DNA of 27,788 nucleotides, taken from assembly GCA_008931825.1 (NCBI GenBank), contig QXVZ01016380.1, positions 1 through 27,788 on the forward strand, in the 5' to 3' direction. The notes under the pieces are model-generated. The model was not told the DNA's origin. It did no database searches and was given only the letters and a program-made list of their open reading frames with translations. The stretch's first letter is position 1, and each line of letters opens with the position of its first letter. Source of the stretch: Phallusia fumigata. Lineage: Eukaryota > Chordata > Ascidiacea > Phlebobranchia > Ascidiidae. The translations under genes and the position numbers were made by a program. Shown here piece after piece: positions 1 through 11,600 of this stretch.

Positions 1-30
1 ACAAACTGACAAAGATGTTTAATAACATTG

Positions 31-210
31 CGCGCACACAGAACTTTAAACTGTCAAGCCTACCACAAACCGTACAACAACATTACAAAACAAACTTAGC
101 CTACATCGAAAACCCTAGGTTGTAGAATTTTACAATACTTTGCCGGCTAGGGGCCAGTTTGATCCAGGTACTGGGAAAACACACGGGGCAAATCAAGTAA
201 ACAAAAATGG
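31..210. mobile_element. 180-base insertion present in only one copy of the duplicate; SINE-like
   Basis: The left copy has 180 bases between ATTG and GTTCT that are missing at the matching point (about 2487) of the right copy. The segment contains CAGTTTGATCC, which loosely resembles a tRNA B-box. No clear target-site duplication or poly(A) tail is visible, so the element class is only a suggestion. The presence/absence difference itself is directly seen. Confidence 0.45.
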
Positions 211-435
211 GTTCTAAATAAAACATTTATGAAAAAATGTTGAAATTACATACTTCTGGCCGATTACCTCAAAAAACATAATAAAAAATTGAACATAAAT
301 TAAACATAAATTGAACATACAAAATTCAACCATAACAATAATTTTGTTACATATGATTTTTACTGCCATATCAGACTTCATCATTCCTTTTCTCGGATAC
401 ACAAGCTGACGTTCTGAGCAACGAAGTTTACCTAC

Positions 436-575
436 CAATTTAAACCATGAATATTGAAGTTCTGAGTAAGGTGATGCGTCAGCATGACATGTCATTTTCA
501 TGTCACTGCCCAAAGCCAATTGTCGGTCGTCTTGCAGAGGGTCAGGCGTTATCCAATACACTATCGGCTTGATGT
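436..575 (-). other. Second copy of the first exon of Ig domain 4
   Basis: It repeats 2852-2713 at an offset of 2277 bases, with the same borders (CTAG acceptor, GTAGGT donor) and one Asp-to-Gly difference. The next two exons of this copy would lie beyond the left edge of the window. Confidence 0.8.
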
Positions 576-3500
576 CTAGACAGAAAAAAGCAAAAACTTT
601 TCTTTTATTTGGTGTCATAAAATTGTACCACTAAACACCAGTCCCACAAAAGACGTTGTGGTGAATCAAAGCAGCCTTCCAAACTATTTATTGGGTCAAC
701 ACGTGGGCCAGAGCAACCTACCCCACCACTGCCCCAAGTAGATTAAACTTTCTTATTATATGTTACCGGTAAATTAATTATTTTTACATTTTTTCAGTAG
801 CTGGTACCGATTGCAATCATCTAGATCGAAGACTTTCATTCTTCATTTCAATCGTTTAACTGTCAAAAGCTGAATTGGAAATTTAGACGTTTAGAGTTGT
901 GTAATTGACAAGTGCCTCGGTGCGGTTGCGTGATCAGAATTTTATCTCACCGGCTCAGAGATACCACATTGTAGGTTTAAACCAGACAAAAACTCACATC
1001 TAACGATGATCTTTGTTGATTTACTGACAGGCAAACCGACGTTGTTACTTCCAACACAATAGTAGGTGCCACTGTCTTCAATTTGAACGTTGTTTATCCT
1101 CAACAAGTTTCTGCAAAACAAAAAACAGAGATCGGGTTAAGCCGACACACTTATTGTCCACATACCGGTTTGGGTCAAGAAGGTTTACTTGAAGATGGCC
1201 GCATTACAGACAAATGTATCATAGAGGATTTGACAGACTTCCAAAAAAATGCTACCATAAAAGGCCTGATACAATGACATCATTATCTTTCTTAATGTTT
1301 TTAGGTACTTTACCTTTTTTTGACCACTTCGGCCTGGACCGGAAGTGGTCCGTCTTTTCGAATCCACGTAATTGTCGGTTTCGGAAAACCGTTGATGACG
1401 TCACAGGCGATGTTGACGCGCTCGCCCTTGTTGACGACGAGATTGGCGGAGGTTCGAAGCGCGATTTCCGGCGGAGCTGCTCAGCGGTTTCCAAGCGAAA
1501 AGAAAACAAATGTCGGTTCTGGTTTTTGACTTAGTTGAAGACTGAAGACATTACGGGTATNTAACCCAAAAACTATGTTTAGTTATTACATGTGTGAGTG
1601 CTAACCAAAAAAAGAAATAACAGTTTAGCGTGAAAGGACATTTTATGGCAAAGCAAAGATTTGCAGTGCTACTTTGCATCCCACCATGGATAATTGATCC
1701 AAGAAAATATTTCACATACCTGAGTCCGAGGTGATTGTGATTGTGGCTGAAACGCTCATATTCTTCTGACCCCGCAGTTGCGCCATACAAACGTACTGTC
1801 CGTAATCGTCTCGTGTTAGAGTCTGGATCTTTAGGCGGCTGCGTAAACGAGTTTGACGAACTTAAACAATTTTGCAGGCAAATCGTAAACTTAAATGCAA
1901 GCGCATACTCATGTGACCTTTGGCAGGTATCGCGTTCAGGTGATACCGGAATAAAATGTAGGAATCAGTAATTTGCTATCAAGGTGTTCCGTGACTATAA
2001 TACCTGGCTTTAACGCAGTTCGGTTAAAATTTGGTTTGAAGATTTATTTGCAGCCGTAATTACATTTACAAAACTTGCAGTTATGAAGCCGGTTATGACA
2101 GACACAGGCACGCCATTTTGTTACGGTTTTGGTGTAATGTGACGTCACGATATTCTTCATGCAAACCTAGATTTCTCGGGATAGGTGAATCCCCTTTTAA
2201 CTTCCTCAGTGTCGAGGGAAGTGATTGATATGTCAGGATCGATTCCGTTCAGGACTTCAACTCTTTCGGCGTCGGAGTTCTGAACAAACGACATATTAAA
2301 ATATAAATTAAGGGTTCTTTACAACAAGCGATGACAGTGTCCTAGTTGTCAGTTAATACAATAAACATTGGTTACTGTACCTAAGACAGCACACACAATA
2401 TTATGTAAACATATTGCAATTTTAATGTGTTTTAGTAAACTTAACTATACATTTTAAACAAACTGACAAAGATGTTTAATAACATTGGTTCTAAATAAAA
2501 CATTTATGAAAAAATGTTGAAATTACATACTTCTGGCCTATTACCTCAAAAAACATAATAAAAAATTGAACATAAATTAAACATAAATTGAACATACAAA
2601 ATCCAACCATAACAATAATTTTGTTACATATGGTTTTTACTGCCATGTCAGACTTCATCATTCCTTTTCTCGGATACACAAGCAGACGTTTTGAGCAACG
2701 AAGTTTACCTACCAATTTAAACCATGAATATTGAAGTTCTGAGTAAGGTGAAGCGTCAGCATGACATGTCATTTTCATGTCACTGTCCAAAGCCAATTGT
2801 CGGTCGTCTTGCAGAGGGTCAGGCGTTATCCAATACACTATCGGCTTGATGTCTAGCCAGAAAAAAGCAAAAACTGTTCTTTTATTTGGTGTCATAAAAT
2901 TGTACCACTAAACACCAGTCCCACAAAAGACGTTGTGGTAAATCGAAGCAGCCTTTCAGACTGTTTATTGGGTCAACACGTGGACCAGAACAATCTCCCT
3001 GTGGTGGAATTAGTTGGCACGCTCAAAAGGGTTAAACACTGACACCCCTGCCCCAAGCAGATTAAACGTTCTTTACATTCTATGTTACCGGTAAATTAAT
3101 TATTTTTACATTTTTTTACATCAGTAGCTGGTACCGATTGCAATCATCTAAAGCAAAGACTTTCATTTTTCATTTCAATCGTTTAACTGTCAAAAGCTGG
3201 ATTGGTAATTTAGAAGTTTAGAGTTGTAATTGACGCCTAGGTGTGGTTGTGTGATCAGAATTTTATCTGATCGGCACCGGCTCAGATACCACATTGTAGG
3301 TTTAAACCAGACAAAAACTCACATCTAACAATGATCTTTGTTGATTTACTGACAGGCAAACCGACGTTGTTACTTCCAACACAATAGTAGGTGCCACTGT
3401 CTTCAATTTGAACGTTGTTTATCCTCAACAAGTTTCTGCAAAACAAAAAACAGAGATCGGGTTAAGCCGACACACTTATTGTCCACATACCGGTTTGGGT

Positions 3501-6500
3501 CAAGAAGGTTTACTTGAAGATGGCTGCATTACAGACAAATGTATCATAGAGGATTTGACAGACTTCCAAAAAAATGCTACCATAAAAGGCCTGATACAAT
3601 GACATCATTATCTTTCTTAATGTTTTTAGGTACTTTACCTTTTTTTGACCACTTCGGCCTGGACCGGAAGTGGTCCGTCTTTTCGAATCCACGTAATTGT
3701 CGGTTTCGGAAAACCGTTGATGACGTCACAGGCGATGTTGACGCGCTCGCCCTTGTTGACGACGAGATTGGCGGAGGTTCGAAGCGCGATTTCCGGCGGA
3801 GCTGCTCAGCGGTTTCCAAGCGAAAAGAAAACAAATGTCGGTTCTGGTTTTTGACTTAGTTGAAGACTGAAGACATTACGGGTATTAGAGGTTTCAACGT
3901 TTGTTGAACCAGCCTATTCTTTCCGAAATTCGCTGTAAAAATGTGTATTCCAACAAAGTACTGGACTGGAAATGCTCTGCTAAAACTACATAAAATTGAA
4001 GGATGGCTTTACAATATCATTTCAGTCACACCATAACTCAAGTTAAAGTAGGTATATACCCAATTATTTTGCACTGGGTCCCATAGTTACTCATGCCATA
4101 TATTGTATGATTGTCTAAGCTTGCAGAAACGCATGGGTCCCCGCACAATTGCAGTTCTTGTTTACTGAATTCAACTCACCGATACTTGAGCTGTATGTGA
4201 AGTTGGCCGATTTGTCCTGAATGCTCGGCCCTCTACCGTCATCAATGGAAGCTTGGCATTTGTACGCGCCGTAATCCTCCACTTTTGCGTCATCGATCTT
4301 CATCACAACCGACGACACTTCCGGTTTGTAAGGATCAACTCGACGAATTGTCACGTCTTAAAATGAAACAGGAAACACATTGTTTTTTGGCAAAACACCA
4401 CGTTTTTATCGGTTAACCTAACTACAATACCAGTTAACTTAGATCAAAACTGGGAGTTTCCCCTCGGGCCACATACGGCAATATGTTTGTCTTTCACTTT
4501 AAATGGTAACATCTCAGATCTAATTTAAAATGTTTGGGAAAAGAAAAAAGTATTTATTCATTTTGACATGTTTTCTGTCGGGAAGATATGTTTATCTTAT
4601 TGGACTTTTAATTGCGAAAAATGCGAAGCAAACATCACATGCAACAACGTGTGAATTTTGAAAACATACAAAGCTGCATATGAATCAACTTCCGCAGTCA
4701 AAAGTGCAATGCAACAAATATGAAACAGATAACTTTAAAGAACCAACCTCTTCCAAGTTTATCCGGACGTATTCGTCTTCTGTTTTTCCACCAAACAAAC
4801 GTGGCCGGCGGATAACTCCGAACTTCACACGTCAAATAAACGGTGTTCTCATACCAGATACTCGACTTCGACGCTTCTAACTTGGATGGATGAATCGAAA
4901 AGATTGGAGTGTCCAAGTCTGAAAAGTACGCTCTCGTTCGCTTGGTAAAAAATACTTCGACATGACACAGTTGGTGTGAAGCTTTTTTACGGGGGCGTTT
5001 CGCAATTGCCAAAATCCAAAGCATTTAAATGAGAGTGTTGGACCGGACAGCGGTATGATATAAACTCACAACTTTGCCCGGGATGGTAAACTATTTTTGT
5101 CATTATCATTAGCAAGCACGACTCCAACACAGCCTAATCATTTTCATGCTCATCTGTTGTTGTTGTTACATGTTTGTTTACACTCGGTCTCGGCATTTAA
5201 ACCAGCATAGTGGTAGCTATTTCTGCAAAAACTCAAAACCAAAACAAACTATTTCTACTTTTTCGGAATTCCGCAGACCTTACAGCTAAGCAATAAGGAA
5301 CTATAGTTTTTAACTCAAAAACGTACAATAAACTTTGATAGTTTTTGTGGTGAACGACGGGTTTCCTATCCCGTTTTCCGCCCTGCAAGTTACTCTTCCG
5401 CTTTCCAATCTCGTCATCCTCCGGATGAAGAGTTGGGGATTAGAAGGATCCAAACTTCTTCTGCGATAATAAAACATCACATTGAAAGAAAAGTTACTCG
5501 AACGTCGTGTTCAGCGGTAAAACTTCAACAGCACAAGACATTTGAAACCGCAAGCTGGACGGTATCAATTAAACTAGAGGACCCTGGAGCATAAAGGGGG
5601 TCTATACCATGTTAATTGGTGTGCAGTAAATAAACCACCTCTATCGCTTTTAAACTGTGCATGTGTTGGTCATTTACGGTGCATACACAACAGTTATTTA
5701 ATCGACCATATGTATCTTTATTTCCGTGAGTAGTTGTCAAAGAAGCCTTATTACACTCTACAGGGCAAGGGGCATAATTAAGGTTGTTAAGCCGGTCTTG
5801 ACCACAATGTAATTTAGTTTGAAAACTTTTGTTAGTTGGCGGATTGTATAATCGAATTGCTCAGTAACGACAACATCGACCACTTGATTGGTCAGTTCCG
5901 ATATAGACTGGTATCCTACCTATATCGCACCAGACGGTTTGAGATGGATATAGAAAACCTAATATATAGCTTATGAGTGTTATAAATTGTAAAAACTGTA
6001 CTTAAAAGGCACGCAAATTCTTACAATGTCCGTTGCTCTCAACAAGTGAAAGTGCGTCAAGTTTTAAAATCAATAGACCGGGCTGACTTGAGTTTTACCA
6101 AATCAATATTTCCCCATTTAGAGATCTTGCTTTTAAATATTTCGCTGGAATAATCTTCGCGAATTCAGGGGGATTACAAGTTAATATTAAAGCGGAATTT
6201 CGCAAGTTCGTATAACTGTTTTGACCTCCAAAAGCAGCCTGGAGCAATAAACTTTTGATACAGTTTTTTGAAAAGGCAACGGAAAGTCAATATAATACCT
6301 GGTAGCAGCAGCTTCTTAAAACTTACCGTGTATAATCGATAACTTTCAGATAACAAATCTCGGTCCAAAATGAACCAGAATCTCAGGTACCTTACCTTGA
6401 TAGCGCTCCAGCCACAAACGACCAACTGACCGTTGGTGTGGGATGACCGCTCGCCGTACACGTCATTGTGACGTCATCAAACTCCTTTACTATGATGTAA

Positions 6501-6537
6501 TCGGTAGACGTCGGCTGGATTTGCACGCGCGGACTCT
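436..6537 (-). CDS. I-set immunoglobulin-domain protein, internal fragment (at least four Ig domains)
   Basis: Family role: Ig-superfamily proteins of this build are usually cell-surface or matrix adhesion or recognition proteins; I cannot name the orthologue. Exons, 5' to 3' on the minus strand: 6537-6396, 5460-5327 (Ig1); 4918-4748, 4356-4180 (Ig2); 3801-3639, 3435-3323 (Ig3); 2852-2713, 2279-2167, 1838-1720 (Ig4); then, past the N at 1561, a second Ig3 (1476-1314, 1110-998) and the first exon of a second Ig4 (575-436). Each exon has AG and GT borders and all phases chain with no internal stop. Each domain shows a B-strand Cys, a C-strand Trp and an F-strand Cys. Each begins in phase 1, the usual arrangement for shuffled Ig modules. 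No signal peptide, transmembrane segment, start or stop is in view, so both ends are missing: the 3' end runs off the window and the 5' exons should lie above 6537. The second Ig3-Ig4 block may be the other allele. Confidence 0.85.
998..1476 (-). other. Second copy of Ig domain 3 (allelic or tandem duplicate)
   Basis: Exons 1476-1314 and 1110-998 repeat 3801-3639 and 3435-3323 at an offset of 2325 bases, with introns also nearly identical. The preceding exon (1838-1720) ends in phase 1, so this copy could in principle be spliced in frame. The N at 1561 between them leaves open that this is the other haplotype. Confidence 0.8.
1561..1561. other. Assembly gap (single N) at a duplication junction
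   Basis: The left duplicate copy stops one base before this N. The sequence after it is unique intron of the Ig gene. Confidence 0.95.
1720..2852 (-). other. Ig domain 4 (three exons, upper copy)
   Basis: Exon 2852-2713 (phase 1 to 0) gives MKMTCHADASPYSELQYSW. Exon 2279-2167 (phase 0 to 2) gives the C'-D region, including ITSLDTEEVKRGFTYPEKS. Exon 1838-1720 (phase 2 to 1) gives RLKIQTLTRDDYGQYVC and a G strand rich in Thr/Ile with an Asn-Met-Ser glycosylation sequon. The middle donor (GTTTGC) is weak but is the only one that keeps the frame into the next exon. The second copy of the first exon (575-436) differs by one missense change, Gly for Asp just before the Ser-Asp-Met stretch. Confidence 0.82.
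2458..3885. repeat. Direct duplicate, right copy (Ig3-Ig4 block)
   Basis: Partner of 1-1560. The introns and intergenic indels differ while the coding bases are almost unchanged, a pattern expected of two alleles or a very recent duplication. Confidence 0.9.
3323..3801 (-). other. Ig domain 3 (two exons, upper copy)
   Basis: Exon 3801-3639 encodes PPEIALRTSANLVVNKGE followed by VNIACDVINGFPKPTITW, a textbook I-set A-C strand region. Exon 3435-3323 encodes IEDSGTYYCVGSNNVG and the G strand. Phases are 1 to 2 to 1. A near-identical second copy lies at 1476-1314 and 1110-998: the first exon translates identically and the second differs by a synonymous change in its last Ile codon. Confidence 0.88.
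4180..4918 (-). other. Ig domain 2 (two exons)
   Basis: Exon 4918-4748 carries the B/C strands (VYLTCEVRSYPPATFVWW). Exon 4356-4180 carries the E-G strands with the canonical VEDYGAYKCQA. Phases run 1 to 1 to 1, with donors GTTGGT and GTGAGT. A possible N-glycosylation site, Asn-Phe-Thr, lies near the end of the second exon. The split position differs in phase from Ig1 and Ig3, where it is phase 2, so the domains did not all arise by one recent duplication. Confidence 0.85.
5327..6537 (-). other. Ig domain 1 (two exons)
   Basis: Exon 6537-6396 (phase 1 to 2) encodes the N-terminal half, with the B/C-strand stretch VTMTCTASGHPTPTVSW. Exon 5460-5327 (phase 2 to 1) encodes the second half, with LESGRVTCRAENGIGN around the F-strand Cys. 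The usual Asp-x-Gly-x-Tyr-x-Cys is relaxed here: Val-Thr-Cys replaces Tyr-x-Cys. The acceptors are pyrimidine-tract AGs and the donors are GTAAGG and GTACGT. The intron between the halves is about 0.9 kb. Confidence 0.85.
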
Positions 6538-7114
6538 CTGTAAGGTCAGAAAAGGAAATTTAAAATTTATGTTGTAGAATTTCGACATTTCAATAATGGT
6601 TCCTAAAAAGGTTCCAAGGTCGATTTCATCGACATAATGAACAGTGAAACGCATTGGCTATTGTGTAACTGCAAATACGCCGTCAGCTCGATGCTTCGAA
6701 TGTTTGCATTGTTCTTATTTACGGATGGCCAGTATAAGGTTATAGCAAGTTGTGTGGGAAACGCAATAAATTTTTTTCACAACTGTTTAAATGCCAGTTA
6801 CTACGTTTTATGTATAATAGCACAGTTGTTTACTCGTGAAAAGATATCTTTCGATTAGAAAAGCCGTACCATCAAACTTTGCCGAGTAGTTTACTGCCCA
6901 AAGCCAATTAACATCAGTGTAGTTTGTACACCATTACGCGTAGTTAAGCTGTAGTCGGCATGAAAACAACGTAACGAACTTAGTCGTGAAGTCAGCGCAC
7001 GATCGATAGTCGACCTCGTGCATTGCGTTTCAACAGCTAAATAACTCACTAATTAACGAGACGCATCGCCAACACGGGCATTAATAAAACATGTGCCCGC
7101 CACCCCCCTCAAAA

Positions 7115-7115
7115 N
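7115..7115. other. Assembly gap (single N)
   Basis: It follows a C-rich run. Unlike the other three Ns it is not flanked by a visible direct duplication. Confidence 0.9.
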
Positions 7116-8039
7116 TTCCAGATTTTATTGCAAATTGACTGGAAAAAGGCGCATTTATTTATAAACCGTACGATTTTTTATGTTTCCTACAAACGCAACT
7201 AACCAGACCACACAAAAATCTTTTCATGGACTTTAAGAGCTCCTTAAGCCTAGTAAGAATGTTTGTACGATACAACCACGGAATGACATTAATTATTCAT
7301 GGCAAACAGGCTTGTGAAAATGTGATATAGAAGCAAAGGTTAGTCATAGCATGACGGATTGTAATTGATGGTCCCTAAGGTTTTGTCGGGTTTCAGAATG
7401 AGCAGACGCCGCCACAGTCCTATTTGCCAGATTTGGGAACTGCTTGTTGACTTTGCACGATGATTTCCAGCCTATATTAAGTTTTCTCCCACAGGGGATT
7501 GCTATTAACCTTTCGTGAGGCTGTTTCTACAATTGTGGCATTTTGGTTTTAATCTGCTAAGTTAGATCTGGTAGTTAATATCTGACCAAAATAGGCGGCT
7601 ACTTTTTCGAGGCGAAAGGCTTAGTTGTCATTAATGGTGCAATATTATTAAATAAGACGCCGTCGTAGGTTGTGCGAGGTCACAACGCTGTTTGAATTCC
7701 CTAACAATTGTGTGTTCGTTGCAAAGGTACTTCAAAAGGCTATCTCTATTCACGAAAATCACATCTCTAGATTTTGTTGTTACAAATATGTGTGTCGGAG
7801 ATGAGGGAAGGGGTTCGAACCACCCAACCGACCGCAACACTGATTCGATGTCTTTTTCGCACCAGATCACACAACTTTAACGAAGTCAAACTTCACCAAG
7901 CGAAAATATCTGCTCTTTACTAATCCGGACCATTAGCAAAAGGAAGGGTAATCCCCCGGGTAATAAATAATTGATGCGGCGACAGATACAACGTCACAAA
8001 CGCCCGCAGCAAGCTACCAAATGTCAATCTGTGTTGCGT

Positions 8040-8110
8040 CACAAATGTAAAATGGCTGCCGGGTAATATTAAGATTGTGCGGTCGAAAGGACGGGGGTTC
8101 AAATCCGGTG
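8040..8110 (+). repeat. tRNA-like head of a possible SINE
   Basis: GGTTCAAATCC at 8096-8106 matches the RNA polymerase III B-box consensus. A loosely A-box-like TGGCTGCCGGGT lies about 45 bases upstream, and a short variable-loop-like GAAAGGACG precedes the B-box. The T-stem does not pair fully, so this is not an intact tRNA gene. Confidence 0.35.
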
Positions 8111-8159
8111 TCCAGCGAATTTTGCAATAGAACTACCGAAAGTCTAAATAAAGTATGGT

Positions 8160-8187
8160 AAAGCTCACCATTCCGTTGGTGAGCTTT
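8160..8187. repeat. Perfect 11-bp hairpin
   Basis: The arms AAAGCTCACCA (8160-8170) and TGGTGAGCTTT (8177-8187) are exactly complementary around a six-base loop. It lies about 55 bases after the tRNA-like B-box and may belong to the body of the same repeat. It lacks the conserved flanks of a histone mRNA stem-loop. Confidence 0.8.
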
Positions 8188-8507
8188 TCCCCGATGGTAA
8201 GACATAAGGTGAGTCCACTTCCTACCAATTGACGTTATTGGGATGATGATTATTTTAGAACCGGGTGATTCCTTGCAAATGTGGTCTCTACGATATATTA
8301 TGTACTTTGGTTTGATTTCGAAACAAAAGGAAATTGCCTGGGCCTAAATCCCGCTCAAAGTTGGCAGGTTTCGGGATCTTCGCCCCACCATCCTCCTCGC
8401 AATACGTAGTTGTTTTGTTTGAAAAGCACATGCTTTGATGAAAACCGCAAATTACATACATCTTTCAAAAGAATATTGGTGCTCTGATAAAAGGCCGTAA
8501 GGAAGCC

Positions 8508-8513
8508 TTTATT
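8508..8513 (-). promoter_or_regulatory. Poly(A) signal of KIZ
   Basis: AATAAA on the minus strand, about 135 bases after the KIZ stop codon at 8647-8649. It is the first such hexamer downstream. Confidence 0.65.
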
Positions 8514-8646
8514 TTGCTACATACTGCAAATGTCAAAAATATACTTTCAGGTACTACATGACGTAACAAACAATACTGTGACGTAAAGTTTTTTTGCTTT
8601 CAAACGCGTTTCTGAAAAGATGCCTTTTTTTCCTCTGACGGCTCAC

Positions 8647-11600
8647 TTAGTCATAGAAGTCAAAATCGTCGTCGTCAAGCGGACCACCTCCAACCACTTG
8701 GTGGCGTGAGTCAAAACTTTCATCTTCTGTGTCAGTGTCCCATGGTGCTAAAAATTTAAAGGACATTTATATATTTTTGAAGTTCAGGAATTTGCTTTCT
8801 AAAAACTGATTTGTTTTTGTTAGGATAAAACAGGCAGTTTTTGATTGAAGTACTGAAAGCAAGTCATTCTATTCTTATCATGTTATAACACAATTCTTTT
8901 TTAGGCATAGACACACAGGTGCTTATTTTTGGATTAAAAAATAATATTCCATGAAAAAAAAATTAAAGTTTGGATTCGAAACTGATATTCCACAGAATAC
9001 AATTGCCAAATAAATGTAACTATATCGCAACATCATCATTTTCTGTGTCAACAGAAACATTGGGAAATTTGTTAAATGTTATTCTTTTGCTTCAATACCC
9101 AAGCTTTTGGTTAAAACTGTTAGGTTGCCTCCTAAACTTTTCCAAACATGACCTTTAAACGGTGGCTATATGTTTAACATGCAGAAAACACTTAGGCAGC
9201 AAAGTTGGAAAGAACAGTAAACAAGGGGTAGAAAAAGCAAGGCTTAAGGATAATTAAACATACCTTTGGTATTTTTCTTCTTTGATTCTTCTTTTCTTCC
9301 ATGTTGCCCTTGCTTTAATGCATTACTCTCACTAAACAAAAGTTGTTTTAACAAAAGGTTAAAATAGCTAAGAAAAGTCATAAAGATAGATTTTTTGTAC
9401 GTTACGTTTTTCTAAAGGTAGACTTTTCTCCATGTAGATTTTTTGTTTGCTTACCATTTGGTTGTGTTTCGCTGTACCCTATTTACCAATAAATAATAAT
9501 TTGATTGAAATTTAATGGAATGGCTTGTCTCTCGGTGAATTATGACATCACACATACATGATGAATCAATAGATTAAATACAAAATTTACCCGTCGCTAA
9601 TATTTATCACATCTTACTCTGACTTACCTGTGGTTGGAGGCTGTTGGGANAGGACATTTATATATTTTTAGGTTCAGGAATTTGCTTTGTAAAAACTGAT
9701 TTGTTTTTGTTAGGATAAAACCTGAAAGCAAGTCATTCTATTCTTATCATGTTATAACACAATTCTTTTTTAGGCATAGACACACAGGTGCTTATTTTTG
9801 GATTAAAAAATAATATTTCATGAAAAACAAATTACATTTTTGATTTGAAACTGATATCCCATACAATACAATTGCCAAATAAATTTAACTATATCGCAAC
9901 ATCATCATTTTTTTGTGTCAACAGAAACCTTGGGAAATTTGTTAAATGTTATTCTTTTGCCTCAACACCCAAGCTTTTGGTTAAAACTGTTAGGTTGCCT
10001 CTTAAACTTTTCCAAACATGACCTTTAAATGGTGGCTATATGTTTAACATGCAGAAAAAACTTAGGCAGCAAAGTTGGAAAGAACACTAAACAAGGGGAT
10101 AGAAAAAGCAAGGCTTAAGGATAATTAAACGTACCTTTGGTATTTTTCTTCTTTGATTCTTCTTTTCTTCCATGTTGCCCTTGCTTTAATGCATTACTCT
10201 CACTAAACAAAAGTTGTTTTAACAAAAAGGTTAAAATAGCTAGGAAAAGTCATAAAGGTAGATTTTTAGTACATTACATTTTTCTAAAGGTAGATTTTTC
10301 TTCAGGTAGATTTTTTTGTTTGCTTACCATTTGGTTGTGATTCGCTGCACCCTATTTACCAATGGATAATAAATTAATTGAGATTTAATGGAATGGTTTG
10401 TCTCTCGGTAAATTATACCATCACACATACATGATGAATCAATAGATTAAATACAAAATTTGCCCATCGCTAATATTTATCACATCTTATTCTGACTTAC
10501 CTGTGGTTGGAGGCTGTTGGGATGTGAACAACTGGGCTTAACTTGACCACTGATTCTGCACAAATACAATAATATTAAACCTTCATGCAAGTTTCAAACA
10601 TGCTTTTGCAGCACAGCAAATGGTAGTAAACAAGATACCTTGTTCAGATTCTTCTTCATCAGAATTTCTGCAAAACAAAACAATAATGTCAATGGCAAAG
10701 ATTTTGAGCAGTATTGTTGATTTAAATTTTGCATTAAAGTTGTTGTTTTACGAATTTTACTTTTCATTAGTTTTTGAGCAAAAACATTAACAGATTGGGG
10801 ATATCACATAACGAAAATTGTTGACAACATACAAAAAGTGAGTGAGACACATAAAACAAGTTGGTACCTTTCGTTGTGATCCTTTGGTGAAAGAACTTCA
10901 TCGAGATCATCTTGATCTTCAAGAAAACCACTTGCGCCAAAAGTGCTTGATAAATTCATTTCATGTCCTTTCAACAGAGCCTGGTATGCTGCACTTGCTG
11001 TCAATTGACAAAAGCAAAAACAAATATAAAAAGCAATTATTATGGGCACAAACATGACCAATAACAAATTTAGATAAATTCAAACATTTTTAAGCAATCC
11101 ACATCACTTTGCCAACCTACATGTAAGCGGAGCATCTGTCCGCGGTGATGTTTCGGTTGTCAAACTTTCACTCAGAATACTTTCAACATTTTCCTGGTGA
11201 GCAACATCCTTGATACCTGTGCCAACTTTTTTTCAATCTTTATGTTTATGATGCCAGGAAAATTACAAGACACTTGGTGACAAACATATTCTGGAAGAAA
11301 CTGTACGTCTTGTCTGCCAACATCATCACATCAAAAATTCTGCAACCACTGAGGTACAGCTATTTTGCCATTTTACTTGTGACAGCAAAAAAATACACTA
11401 ACTTTATAAACTGGGGAGTGTTAACTTTTCAAAAAAGCAGGAATGCCTTACCTGGGACAGGAACAACAATTTTGTTGGGTGACGAACGGGAAGCTGCAGA
11501 GGTGATGCTTGAAGATGCGGATAACACAACAGGGTCACTTCTACTAGAAGCCACAGCTTGGTGGGTTGGTTCTACTGCACCAGGTTGGGTATTTTCAGGA

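Larger units (their letters stand above)
1..1560. repeat. Direct duplicate, left copy (Ig3-Ig4 block)
   Basis: This stretch matches 2458-3885 nearly base for base, apart from a 180-base extra segment at 31-210, the absence of about 50 bases present near 3000-3045, and scattered substitutions. It ends exactly at the N at 1561, where the right copy continues as unique sequence after 3885. It starts at the window edge, so it may extend further left. Confidence 0.9.
6538..8646. other. Intergenic or 5' intron region, no gene recognised
   Basis: The 5' exons of the minus-strand Ig gene should lie here, or KIZ would have to sit inside one of its introns. I found no convincing signal-peptide exon or further Ig half-domain on the minus strand. 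Open frames here are short and have no recognisable protein features. The stretch holds a gap at 7115, two tRNA-like B-boxes (7812-7822 and 8096-8106), a perfect hairpin (8160-8187) and the KIZ poly(A) signal near its right end. Confidence 0.6.

Noticed and set aside
1214..1534. 106-codon plus-strand frame, repeated at 3539-3859
   Set aside because: Occurs twice only because the Ig3 block is duplicated; antisense to a well-supported Ig exon.
7027..7110. Possible 5' exon of the Ig gene ending at a GTGAGT donor near 7045
   Set aside because: The short frame ends in phase 2, which does not join the phase-1 start of Ig1, and it shows no signal-peptide character.
7812..8106. Intact tRNA genes
   Set aside because: B-box matches exist but no complete cloverleaf with paired acceptor, anticodon and T stems could be drawn.
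8160..8187. Histone-type 3' stem-loop
   Set aside because: Stem and loop sequence and flanks do not match the histone consensus, and no histone gene is adjacent.
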